Assembly (NCBI RefSeq): GCF_014737315.1
Contig: NZ_JPUF01000026.1
Location: forward strand, 1 to 49,487
Origin: Treponema zioleckii
GTDB taxonomy: Bacteria > Spirochaetota > Spirochaetia > Treponematales > Treponemataceae
Direction of reading: 5' to 3'
DNA length: 49,487 nt
Made by a program: the position numbers and the translations under genes
Notes under the pieces: model-generated
Told to the model about the DNA's origin: nothing
Database searches by the model: none
The model's input: only the letters and a program-made list of their open reading frames with translations
In this document: one piece after another, positions 16,781-24,993 of the stretch
Layout: each line of letters begins with the position of its first letter
Numbering within the stretch: position 1 is the first letter of the stretch

Positions 16781-16914
16781 AATGGACGCCTCCCGTTGTT
16801 TTCTTGGCTTCGGTTAGAATATACGCTGAATATAACGGAAAAACAAGTTTTTGATGGTTTCAACTTTTGAAAATAAGATGAGTAAAGGGCTGTGAGATAA
16901 GTTCGTTACCTGGC

Positions 16915-16942
16915 GTCATTCCGAATTTATTTCGGAATCTCC
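16915..16942 (+). repeat. Solo hairpin of the dispersed palindromic family
   Basis: GTCATTCCGAA-TTTA-TTTCGGAATC is a perfect single hairpin module, the TCCGAA form. Confidence 0.7.
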
Positions 16943-16959
16943 TCGTGTTTTGTCTGTAA

Positions 16960-16998
16960 ACATACGGAGAATTTTTAAAAACTCCGTATGTCTTTTTA
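16960..16998 (+). terminator. Intrinsic terminator downstream of murD
   Basis: ACATACGGAG/CTCCGTATGT is a perfect 10-bp stem with a 12-base A/T loop followed by CTTTTTAA. It lies 180 bp after the murD stop. The gap 16781-17041 otherwise shows only a repeat module. Confidence 0.65.
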
Positions 16999-17041
16999 AT
17001 TCGTCGGAGGGTTTTGCTGCATTTATGCGTGCTTTTAGTTT

Positions 17042-17206
17042 TTAAAAACTTTCGCAAAAAAATCCTTTCTTTTTTGAAGTAAGGGATTTTAATTTATTTT
17101 GGATTTTTCTTGTACCTGGTGTAACACTCCCAAAGGCTCTGTAAGTCCACACTTTTGAAAGAAGCACAGAATTTTCCAAAATTATATAAGTTGCTTTTTG
17201 ATTCAT
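17042..17206 (-). CDS. Small hypothetical protein (54 residues)
   Basis: A short frame starting MNQKATYIILENSVLLSKVW has a textbook GGAGG site five bases before the ATG and ends in a basic tail. It has no recognisable family and no membrane segment. The ribosome binding site is the main reason to list it; codon evidence is too thin to be sure. It lies downstream of the small membrane protein on the same strand. Confidence 0.4.
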   Translation of the reverse strand: MNQKATYIILENSVLLSKVWTYRAFGSVTPGTRKIQNKLKSLTSKKKGFFCESF

Positions 17207-17250
17207 TTTTCCTCCAAAGCCAACAAAGCAGACATCCATGGTCAGTATAA

Positions 17251-17568
17251 CTAAAACATCGACCTGTTAAGCTGCATCCAGTTCAGACACCACAGCGAAA
17301 ACACAATGAGCAGCAGACACAGAATCAAACGCACAGCAAATGGAATTTTTTTTGCAAAAACTGCAAACAGAGCATAGAAAAGAATTACAAGAAATATTAC
17401 AACGCAGAATATTATTAAGCCCGTCATAGAATCAAATGAATTCATAAACGGCAGGTCATCCACAGTCTTTGCAATAAAAAAGCCTGGAAAAATTCCTAGA
17501 ATCATGAATATCTTGCATAGAATTTTTTCCCAAACATATTCAAGTGCATTTCTTAAACCTTCACTCAT
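17251..17568 (-). CDS. Small membrane protein
   Basis: The 105-residue product (MSEGLRNALEYVWEKI...) has three hydrophobic segments: FMILGIFPGFFIA, LIIFCVVIFLVILFYALFAV and AVRLILCLLLIVFSLWCL. The ATG at 17568 is preceded by GGAGG at ideal spacing. A longer frame from GTG at 17625 touches the upstream ATPase stop but lacks a site. No family is recognised. It is probably co-transcribed behind the DUF4143 ATPase. Confidence 0.6.
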   Translation of the reverse strand: MSEGLRNALEYVWEKILCKIFMILGIFPGFFIAKTVDDLPFMNSFDSMTGLIIFCVVIFLVILFYALFAVFAKKIPFAVRLILCLLLIVFSLWCLNWMQLNRSMF

Positions 17569-17625
17569 ATTTTCCTCCATAATTTGCTTAATTATTTTCG
17601 GGCGTATTTTTTGCTTTGGAATCAC

Positions 17626-18897
17626 TCATTTTTCTACAAGCCATGAGTAGGCTGGAATTATTTCTATTTTTTTATCATCAACAACACAACTTTGTTCATC
17701 GTGATCCGTGATAAGCATAAGGTCATTACAACCTGTTTTTTTGGAAGCAAGTAAAAGCCCGTTTATTTCACGCTTATATGTTTTAGGATTTGAAATATCG
17801 TAACTTACTTGAATTATTTTCTGAACAGAATTCCCTTTGCAAACAAGAAAATCAGCCTCGCCAGAAGTTTCATCATAATAATATACATCATATTCCAACG
17901 GTCTATAACGACGGAGCAGCTCAATAAAAACAATTGTCTCCAGCCTCCATCCAAGATTATCTCCTGCAAGTGCATTTTCCCTGTTATTCATCAAAGCCAC
18001 ATCTACAGCATACGCTTTTTCATCACGAACACGGATTTTGCTTTTGGCAGAATACTTGTGAAGCCCACAAATCAGATAGGCGTTTTTTGTGTAATTCACA
18101 TAGTTTTCTGCCGTGTGGTCGGACTTTAGTGAAAAAAGATTCTGCAATTCATTATAATTGATTTTTGCAGGTGCATTATCCAGCAAGTGATTTGCAATAT
18201 TCTCAAACGCAGCCTTGTATTTTACCGAATATCGCTTTTCTATATCTTTTTTCAGAATGCTATCTACGAGAGTATTGATGTACGCCTGCTTCCGTTTCTC
18301 GTTTAGCAGTTCTGGAAAACCGCCGTCATGAAGATAATCGTCAAAGGCAGCCCTCAAAAAACCTTTTTCTTTTGTTGTTCCATGACTAGTGCTGATTTTT
18401 TTATACTCGCAATATTCAGCAAAAGAAAAAGGGAACAATTCAACTTTTAAATGGCGACCTGTAAGATGAGTTGCAAGTTCTCCGCTTAGAAGTTTTGCAT
18501 TTGAGCCAGTTATGAGCACATGCATTCCAGTTCTTAAAAGGCGGTTTACAAACAAATACCATTCGCCAATATTTTGTATTTCATCTATGAATAAGTGGTT
18601 AAAATCACCGTATATTTTATACAAACATTCAAGAATTGAATTTAAATCTTCTGTGGTGATAGCTGACAAACGTTCATCATCAAAATTGACATAGGCAAAT
18701 TTTCCGCCCGATTTTTTTATAACATTAAAGCATAAAGTTGATTTTCCGCTTCGTCTGATTCCAATAACAACTTGTGCAAGCTTACTGTTTAGATCCACAA
18801 GTTCTTCTTCTGGTCGAGAACAGTATTCTTGCTGCAGGCACGAGTTAAATTCTTCTCTTTGTTCAAGCAAAACAGTTTCTATGTTCTTTATGTCCAT
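17626..18897 (-). CDS. AAA-type ATPase with C-terminal DUF4143 domain
   Basis: The 423-residue protein has an N-terminal P-loop ATPase of the AAA_14 type: Walker A in VIGIRRSGKSTLCFNV, Walker B in HLFIDEIQNIGEW, and sensor-like LITGSNAKLLSGELATHLTGR. A DUF4143 domain with the end pattern EADFLVCKGN and IIQVSYDI resembles a PD-(D/E)xK nuclease-like core (E-x-D with following V/I-x-V). The family is common and patchy in bacteria and archaea; its function is not established. The ATG has no Shine-Dalgarno sequence. Three 32-bp-spaced direct repeats occupy the 95 bp upstream. Confidence 0.85.
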   Translation of the reverse strand: MDIKNIETVLLEQREEFNSCLQQEYCSRPEEELVDLNSKLAQVVIGIRRSGKSTLCFNVIKKSGGKFAYVNFDDERLSAITTEDLNSILECLYKIYGDFNHLFIDEIQNIGEWYLFVNRLLRTGMHVLITGSNAKLLSGELATHLTGRHLKVELFPFSFAEYCEYKKISTSHGTTKEKGFLRAAFDDYLHDGGFPELLNEKRKQAYINTLVDSILKKDIEKRYSVKYKAAFENIANHLLDNAPAKINYNELQNLFSLKSDHTAENYVNYTKNAYLICGLHKYSAKSKIRVRDEKAYAVDVALMNNRENALAGDNLGWRLETIVFIELLRRYRPLEYDVYYYDETSGEADFLVCKGNSVQKIIQVSYDISNPKTYKREINGLLLASKKTGCNDLMLITDHDEQSCVVDDKKIEIIPAYSWLVEK

Positions 18898-18905
18898 AAC
18901 AATAG

Positions 18906-19001
18906 ACTGCGCTATTTTCGAGTTTTTATCAATACCAACTGCGCTATTTTCAGATTTTTACCAACATCAACTGCGCTATTTTTAAATTTTCCTATTGCTT
19001 A
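18906..19001. repeat. Three direct repeats with exact 32-bp period upstream of the DUF4143 gene
   Basis: ACTGCGCTATTTT occurs at 18906, 18938 and 18970. The first two 32-bp units match at about 26 of 32 positions; the third keeps the 13-bp core plus A/T-rich sequence. A 32-bp period is close to three helical turns, so a protein could bind all cores on one DNA face. The array fills the space between the ATPase start and the end of the DUF1963 gene. Confidence 0.75.
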
Positions 19002-19002
19002 A

Positions 19003-21588
19003 TTAGTAGCAGTCCCAGTTGTAAATGACTTTTGAAAAGTCACGCTTCTTTAAGTCTTCGCGTCTGATGAAGAAGTTTGCAACCCCTGAGTCGCCCCACA
19101 TGATTTCGGGCCCGTAGTCATTAACGCTGTCAATCTGCAAGAGGAGCACGTCGTAGCCGTCGTCTGCACTTCTCGGGTCGCTCTGTGTAAAATATGGATA
19201 GCCGCTGATTCTGTGTCCTGCCTGATATTCATCAAAGAATGTTTCATAGACTTCATTATTAAGAACATTAAAGCTGGAAACAGCTTCTTCTGGAACAGGA
19301 AGGTTAAGTTCTTTTGCAGCTTTTTCTACGGCGTTGTCAAAACGGTCGTCGCACTCTGGCCCGATTGAGTGTACTGTTTCTTCAAAAGAAAGCGCAAATT
19401 CTGAGTTTAACGGAAAATAACATTCATCATCATTATTTAAGTCGCCCGCAGATTTTACGCCGAGAGCACGAAGTTCATCTTCTGTCATGGGCTCTTCTAT
19501 GTTTTCGTGAAAGATTATGCGCCAGTTATCCTGAGCCGTTTCACCATCAAATCCGCATCCGTAAAGGTCTTCAGCTTTGATAAAAAACTGCAAAATGCCA
19601 CTTTCAGGAAAGTCTGCAAGATGTGGAACTTCTGCAAAATTTATCTGCGCAAGAAGAACGAGCTTTTCTCCGTCCGCTTTTGATGTCGGGTATTCCATGT
19701 TTTTTGGCCAGTACGGAAATCCGCCGAATTTGCTTTTTGTGAGCGGGAGCGGTTCTTCTGCGGCGTGTATGTTAATTTCAACTGACGGAATTTCTGTCTG
19801 CTTTTCAACCAGCTCAAGAATCTTCAATGAATCTTCTTTGCTGTAAAAAGTTTCTTCTTCATCATCTTCAACAGAGTCGTTTTCTTCAGCAAAAATGTGA
19901 TACAGCTTTTTGTATTCATCATTTGCTTCGATTGCGTCATTTACAAACTTGAAACTCGCTCCGTAATTTTTTACATAACCCGATTTTAAAGTCCCAGAAA
20001 GCATCTGCTCACGGGTTTCACGATTCAAGTTCTGTGAAATAAAACTTCCGTTCAGATAAAGAGCTATTACTCCAATCCTGTTGTTTTTTTCATTGTCTTC
20101 TTCATCGTATTCAGAGCAGTATTTTATAATCATTTCTTTTACAAAAGATTTTTCCTCATCGGAAGCTGAATGATTAAGAAAATGGCTGAATTCTCCAGGC
20201 AAGGAATTTTCTGAAGCTGAATCATCATCTTCTTCATTTTCTTCTTCTTCATCAAAATCTTCATCTACGTCTTCGTTTTCTTCTTCTTCGTCCTGCGAAC
20301 TGTAGTCAGTTTCGTCCAAGTCGCAGTCAGACTTTGCAAGACCTGTAAGTTCTTTAAGAAGTGATGACGGGCAAATGATTCCGTCGTAAGAATATGACTG
20401 CAAGTTTGAAAGATGCCTTAGTCCTCTAAAGTTTTCAATGTCAAAAAGCGAATCTTCTCCACGCCATTCAGGTTTTATCGCAAAGTAAAAATCATTCTCT
20501 CGGCTTAATTCAAGGTGCGTAACTTTTTCAAGGTCGCTTTCAGTAAGAACAAGCTCACGGAAAAATTCCTCAACTTTCTCGCAAAGAAAATCATTTTTGC
20601 GGTCGCGGTGGTCTTCGGCGTAGTCCAAGATGTACTCTTCGTATTTTTCTTTGAAGCTCGGATTTTTTTCTACAAGATTTGAAATCACGGCAAGCTTAAA
20701 ATTAAAATCCGGGAACTGTTCTGTATCGAGTTTTTTCTGAACGGCCTGAGCCATTTTTTTTAACTGAACATTTGAAAGACTCTCATGCTTAAACTGTCTT
20801 CTGTCAAACGATGTTACGTTCTTTGTTTTTTTTAATTCATAAATCGCATTGTCGTAAGGAAAATCCGTACCGCTGATATTTATGACTGCAGGACATTTCC
20901 AGTGTTCTTTTATTGTTCGCGCGTCCATCGGCATGATTGCAGATTTATTTTCATCAAGATAGAACCTGAGTTTTTTTATGCCTTCGCTGTCTGTAAAAAA
21001 TTCGTGTCTGGCATATTTGTTTCCAGAGTCCGCAGAGTGTGCAATTTCTGAAGAATACGAGAGAAAACTGTTCAGTGAACTTTTATCCATAAAAAGCGGA
21101 AAGAGCGGTCCCTGAACAAATCCGTCAGTTGTGCTTTCCTTAAAGCTTTCGAATTCTTTTTCCCAGATTTTGCTGTATTCGTAAGAGTCTTTTCCAAAGA
21201 AGCTGCCTTTATCAAGCATTTCGTCTGTCAGCAAATTGCCGTTCTCATAAATCTTTACGGTAAAAAACTGCTTCTTTACGGCGTTCAAAATTTTTCCAAG
21301 AAGAAAATAATCTGTATACAATTCTTTTTTTGTAATGCGTTCGTTTACGGTTAAAACAACTTCGCCCGACTGAGTTTTTTCGTTAATCTGATTTTTAAAA
21401 AACACTCCGCAGCCAGTCTCTTCGGTCTGGTAAAAAAATGCTCCGTCTTCGCTGCCCTTGCCTTCTTCAAGCACACCGATTTCGTCAAAAAGCCCGTATT
21501 TCAAATCAGTGCCTTTTACAAGCTTATTTATGTCGATTGTGTCTTTTCCCAAAAAGCCCTGCTTTACAATTTTGATTTCGTACTTCAT
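19003..21588 (-). CDS. Large acidic protein with C-terminal DUF1963 (YwqG-like) domain
   Basis: The product is 861 residues from the ATG at 21588, chosen for its AGGTG site; the longer frame would overlap the upstream gene. The C-terminal 250 residues carry DUF1963 features: LTKSKFGGFPYWP, LVLLAQINFAEVP, GILQFFI and a final MWGDSGVANFFI. The N-terminal 150 residues recall DUF4299-type proteins (weak). The middle has a segment WRGEDSLFDIENFRGLRHLS that looks like the start of a leucine-rich turn. It also has a long Asp/Glu linker (about residues 430-460). No signal peptide is visible, so it is cytoplasmic. DUF1963 proteins have no firm function; some sit beside polymorphic-toxin or immunity genes. 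It is the last gene of the four-gene operon and starts 10 bp after the FGE gene. Confidence 0.7.
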   Translation of the reverse strand: MKYEIKIVKQGFLGKDTIDINKLVKGTDLKYGLFDEIGVLEEGKGSEDGAFFYQTEETGCGVFFKNQINEKTQSGEVVLTVNERITKKELYTDYFLLGKILNAVKKQFFTVKIYENGNLLTDEMLDKGSFFGKDSYEYSKIWEKEFESFKESTTDGFVQGPLFPLFMDKSSLNSFLSYSSEIAHSADSGNKYARHEFFTDSEGIKKLRFYLDENKSAIMPMDARTIKEHWKCPAVINISGTDFPYDNAIYELKKTKNVTSFDRRQFKHESLSNVQLKKMAQAVQKKLDTEQFPDFNFKLAVISNLVEKNPSFKEKYEEYILDYAEDHRDRKNDFLCEKVEEFFRELVLTESDLEKVTHLELSRENDFYFAIKPEWRGEDSLFDIENFRGLRHLSNLQSYSYDGIICPSSLLKELTGLAKSDCDLDETDYSSQDEEEENEDVDEDFDEEEENEEDDDSASENSLPGEFSHFLNHSASDEEKSFVKEMIIKYCSEYDEEDNEKNNRIGVIALYLNGSFISQNLNRETREQMLSGTLKSGYVKNYGASFKFVNDAIEANDEYKKLYHIFAEENDSVEDDEEETFYSKEDSLKILELVEKQTEIPSVEINIHAAEEPLPLTKSKFGGFPYWPKNMEYPTSKADGEKLVLLAQINFAEVPHLADFPESGILQFFIKAEDLYGCGFDGETAQDNWRIIFHENIEEPMTEDELRALGVKSAGDLNNDDECYFPLNSEFALSFEETVHSIGPECDDRFDNAVEKAAKELNLPVPEEAVSSFNVLNNEVYETFFDEYQAGHRISGYPYFTQSDPRSADDGYDVLLLQIDSVNDYGPEIMWGDSGVANFFIRREDLKKRDFSKVIYNWDCY

Positions 21589-21598
21589 TTTTTCACCT

Positions 21599-23629
21599 TT
21601 AAGATTTTCTTGCGATTCGGAAACCTGTGTTCGGGTAGCGGCTGTCAATGTTACATTCATTGAGCGTAACTGTGTAATGCAAAGCGTCGCTGTCTTTTAA
21701 TTCAGAAATTCCTTTGTTTGTTGAAATTGCATTGTTAAGCCATTCGCGTATACTTCCTGAAAAATCTTTTGCTTTAATTCCGTTTCGTACTGCGTATTCA
21801 TATTCATCAGCAAAAGGAAGACGATAGCCGTTTGCATTTTCATCAACATTGATTTTAAAATCATCGCTGAAGTTATAATTGATTTTCTCATTTGGAAATT
21901 CAAAACCTTCCCAGTCAGACGGCTCCGTTTTTCCGCCGACACTGTAAACAGCTTCAAGACCTGAAAGCCTGCTAAGTACATTGCAGAAGGCTGCGGCATC
22001 AAGATAGCTTACACAGGATATAGGAAGATTGTTTCCAAATTCTTCCTGCTGGTTTGAAAGTTTTTCTGTTCCCATTATGAATTTAAAAATCTTCTGGGAA
22101 ACAGGAATTTGAGAAATATAAAAATCTTTTACTTCCGCGGTGTGAACTGGATTTTCAAAATATTCGTCTGAACTTCCAAGTTCCATTTTTCCGCCTTCAA
22201 CAAGAATCATTCTGTTTTCAATATTTTCAAGAACGATTTTTGCATTTTCCAAAGAAAAAACTTCTGTGTCAAAATCTTTTTCTTCTTCAGAGGGAAGTTT
22301 CTTAAAAATATTATTCTGCGGAATTATTTCAGTTTCTTCTGCTTTTTCAGTTTCTTCTATTTCAGACTCAACGGTTGAATCATTGTTTGAATCTGCGCGG
22401 ATTTCAGATGATTTTTTTACTACGCCTGCTGAAACATTTTCTGAAAGTTCCGCAATATAATCCAGATCAGAAGCACATACTCTGAATCCTGTTGCAGGAC
22501 TTTTGTCAAAAGAAAATTCTTTTACACAGGAAGAGATTTTGCAGTCGTCAGGTCGGTTAGAAAAATTTCCGCCGCGGACAGGCTTGGAACTGTCGTTTCC
22601 TTCTTCATAGCACCACTCGCCGACATTTCCGCACAAATCGTAAATGCCAAGTGTATTCGGCTTTTTTTTGCAGACTTCATGCGTTGAGTTTTTGCTGTTT
22701 GAAGAGCACCAAGCACATTCGTCAAAAAAATCAGTGCCGGCATATTCAAAGTTCTTTCCGTCACAGGCCGCATATTCCCATTCAGCTTCTGTTGGAAGAC
22801 GGTAGCCATTTGCGTTTTTGTCAAGCTGAACATTTTCCCAAAGAGCATTTTCTTCTTCTGGGATTACGCCAGTTTCTTTAATCCATTTTTCTGTGTCAGA
22901 AGTTCCGCCGATTAAATAGCAGGGCTTTAAATTGTCACGTGCGCTGAGTTTGTTGCAGAAAACAAGAGCTTCGTACCAGCTCACATTTTCCACAGGATTT
23001 GAATCATTTTCTGCGAACACTGACGGATTGTAATCCATTACATCAGCAAATTCTTTTTGAGTAACCGGGTGACTTGCAAAATACATCGAAGGTTCTTTTT
23101 CTGTTTCTACAAAAACCATATCCAGAGAATATTTACTTTTGTCTTTTATAGAGTTGAATGCTGTAGACAACTGCTGCTGCAAAAAATTCTTTGCGCTTTC
23201 AGAAAAATCTTCCGCAGAATCAAAATTGCCCGCCTGAGCTTTGATAAAAGACTCAAGGTTTTTCATCACTGCTTTTTCTTTTGATTCAGATGCTTCAAGT
23301 TCTTCTGCACAGTCAGCACATACCTTGTGCTTTCGGCTGTAACATTCCGCGCAGACAAACTTGCCGCATTTTCTGCAAGTGTAGCCAGAAAGCAGAAGAA
23401 TGTGTCTTCCGCAGATTGCACACGGACTAATTTTTGAAGTATCGTCTTCTTTGTTTATAAAAGTTGCGTTTCCGCGCACATGAATGTCTTCTTTACTTCC
23501 ATAAACATCGCCGGCAATTACATTTTTTTCACCCAGGCTAAAGGGCATTTTTCTGATTACTTTCTGTCCGCAGTCAGGGCAGAATTTTGCATCATCAGCA
23601 AGTTCAAATCCACAGTTTTCGCACTTCAT
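21599..23629 (-). CDS. Zinc-ribbon protein with B-box-like zinc cluster and two FGE-sulfatase domains
   Basis: Domains of the 676-residue protein in order are an N-terminal zinc ribbon (C3, C6, C17, C20), then a second cysteine-rich module (about residues 69-105, repeated CxxC pairs in CAICG, CRKCG, CAECY, CADC). A first FGE-sulfatase/SUMF1-type domain follows (about 160-395: PVENVSWYEALVFCNKLS, GYRLPTEAEWEYAA, GIYDLCGNVGEWCYEE, PVRGGNFSN, TGFRV). A Glu/Ser-rich linker leads to a second FGE domain (about 470-676: MILVEGGKMELGSSDEYF, GYRLPFADEYEYAV, SGSIREW, TGFRIA). FGE domains include formylglycine-generating enzymes, EgtB-like oxidases and non-enzymatic lectin-like binders; which applies is open. 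There is no signal peptide, so it is intracellular. It lies 11 bp after the SPFH gene. Confidence 0.85.
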   Translation of the reverse strand: MKCENCGFELADDAKFCPDCGQKVIRKMPFSLGEKNVIAGDVYGSKEDIHVRGNATFINKEDDTSKISPCAICGRHILLLSGYTCRKCGKFVCAECYSRKHKVCADCAEELEASESKEKAVMKNLESFIKAQAGNFDSAEDFSESAKNFLQQQLSTAFNSIKDKSKYSLDMVFVETEKEPSMYFASHPVTQKEFADVMDYNPSVFAENDSNPVENVSWYEALVFCNKLSARDNLKPCYLIGGTSDTEKWIKETGVIPEEENALWENVQLDKNANGYRLPTEAEWEYAACDGKNFEYAGTDFFDECAWCSSNSKNSTHEVCKKKPNTLGIYDLCGNVGEWCYEEGNDSSKPVRGGNFSNRPDDCKISSCVKEFSFDKSPATGFRVCASDLDYIAELSENVSAGVVKKSSEIRADSNNDSTVESEIEETEKAEETEIIPQNNIFKKLPSEEEKDFDTEVFSLENAKIVLENIENRMILVEGGKMELGSSDEYFENPVHTAEVKDFYISQIPVSQKIFKFIMGTEKLSNQQEEFGNNLPISCVSYLDAAAFCNVLSRLSGLEAVYSVGGKTEPSDWEGFEFPNEKINYNFSDDFKINVDENANGYRLPFADEYEYAVRNGIKAKDFSGSIREWLNNAISTNKGISELKDSDALHYTVTLNECNIDSRYPNTGFRIARKS

Positions 23630-23640
23630 AATTTACAATT

Positions 23641-24966
23641 TTACCAGTCTTTCTTTTCGCCCAGAGTTTTTATCTGCTCAGAAATAATTTTCTTGTAATC
23701 ATTGTTCTGCTCTTTTATAAGCTCGGACTTTTCATCTTTTGATTTTGACTCAGCATCTTTCAAGCGGGCTTCTTCCTGCATTGAGCGGATTTTTTCATCG
23801 TTCTGAATCTTTAAGCCTTCATTCTGAATGCGCAATTTTTCAAGTTCAAAATTCATTTCCTGTTCACGAAGCATCATATCGCGCTCAGCGTCGGCATCTT
23901 TTCTTGCGTTCCTGATTTTAAGTGCCTGCTGCAAAAGCTCCATCTGATTCTGCATTTCTTCTTTGTCCTGCTGAAGCTTTTTAGAGAAACGCTCGTTATC
24001 ATAAGAATCCTGAATTTTCTGCTTTTCAATCCTGTTGGAAAGTTCAGTTTTTTCAAGCTCGGAAGCGTTTTCAAGATTTGTCTTTTTAAGTTCAGTTTCT
24101 CTTTCCATTTCAGAAAGAGCGTTTTCATGCTGAATCTTTTTGTATTCCTGCTCAAACTGATTTGAAGTCTGGAAACTTTCAAAAGCGGAAGCCTGTCTCT
24201 GTTTCTCAAGTTCGCGATGCTTAGTTTCTGCTTCAAAGTCTTCGCTTGATTTTTTGATTGAAGAAAGATTTTCGTTTCTTGCTTCAAATTGCGAAAGTTC
24301 AACAAGCTCAAAACACGGATAAAGAGATTTGAATTTTTCTTTGAGCGAATTAAAGACTTCGTTTGCAACAGATTTTCCTTTTAAAATTTCCTCTGCGGAT
24401 TTTTCATAAAGTGAATCTGTTAAAACTTTCTTTACAAGGTTAAAAACTGTTTCTTCAACAGAAGCGACTCCGACTGAAGATGAATCAGAAAGGAATGATT
24501 CCAAAAACAGCTTTCCGTCATTTACGCGGCAGAGAAGCTGTGCGTCAATGTCAAAGAAAGCTGAACTTAGTTCAAGGTTCGCAAAAGAAAATGAAAGCGG
24601 GAATACAGCTTTTTTAACGAGAGCGATTGAAGCGTTTGACTCACTTGAAATTAATTTTTTGAGTCCGCCAATAATTCCGCCGTTGCCCTGCGTTTTTGAA
24701 AATTCATTGAAGCCTGAGTTGATTGCAATATTTCCGTTTTTAGTAAACGCAAAGGCAAAAACACCTTCTGGAATATTTACGGAAGAATATGAATCATAAG
24801 AGGCAATGTTTTTCTGAGAAAAATATGCTGCAATTTCATCTGCATTAAGCTTCAAATCAAGCGTTTCGTTTTTTGCTTTTGAAGAGGCAGCAGCAATTTT
24901 TGCCCCACAGTACTGGCAGAATTTTGCTCCGTCGCTAATTTCTTTGTTGCATTCCGGGCATTTCAT
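23641..24966 (-). CDS. Zinc-ribbon, SPFH-like, coiled-coil protein
   Basis: Residues 1-24 of this 441-residue protein are a zinc ribbon (C3, C6, C17, C20) almost identical in layout to that of the next gene. Residues about 55-235 fit the SPFH/band-7 pattern of the YdjI-like 'virion core' group (FPLSFSFANLELSSAFFDIDAQLL, then a helical VEETVFNLVKKVLTDSLYEK). Residues about 240-430 form a long charged coiled coil, so it should oligomerise. There is no membrane segment, so it may be a cytosolic ring or scaffold. A clear AGGAG precedes the ATG. It is the second gene of the operon; the matching zinc ribbon suggests that it and the FGE protein dock on the same partner or on each other. Confidence 0.75.
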   Translation of the reverse strand: MKCPECNKEISDGAKFCQYCGAKIAAASSKAKNETLDLKLNADEIAAYFSQKNIASYDSYSSVNIPEGVFAFAFTKNGNIAINSGFNEFSKTQGNGGIIGGLKKLISSESNASIALVKKAVFPLSFSFANLELSSAFFDIDAQLLCRVNDGKLFLESFLSDSSSVGVASVEETVFNLVKKVLTDSLYEKSAEEILKGKSVANEVFNSLKEKFKSLYPCFELVELSQFEARNENLSSIKKSSEDFEAETKHRELEKQRQASAFESFQTSNQFEQEYKKIQHENALSEMERETELKKTNLENASELEKTELSNRIEKQKIQDSYDNERFSKKLQQDKEEMQNQMELLQQALKIRNARKDADAERDMMLREQEMNFELEKLRIQNEGLKIQNDEKIRSMQEEARLKDAESKSKDEKSELIKEQNNDYKKIISEQIKTLGEKKDW

Positions 24967-24993
24967 TTTTCTGTTCTCCTTTGGATATCTTTT

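Noticed and set aside
17626-18897. Toxin-antitoxin pair formed by the DUF4143 ATPase and the small membrane protein
   Set aside because: The membrane protein has no recognisable toxin feature, and DUF4143 ATPases occur widely without such partners.
18906-19001. Short CRISPR-like array
   Set aside because: The repeats follow directly with similar, not unique, sequence between cores and there are only three; no cas genes are present.
21599-23629. Diversity-generating retroelement target (FGE/C-type-lectin domain as in Treponema TvpA)
   Set aside because: No reverse transcriptase, template repeat or accessory gene is visible within the window and the C-terminal codons show no adenine-rich variable region that I can pair with a template.
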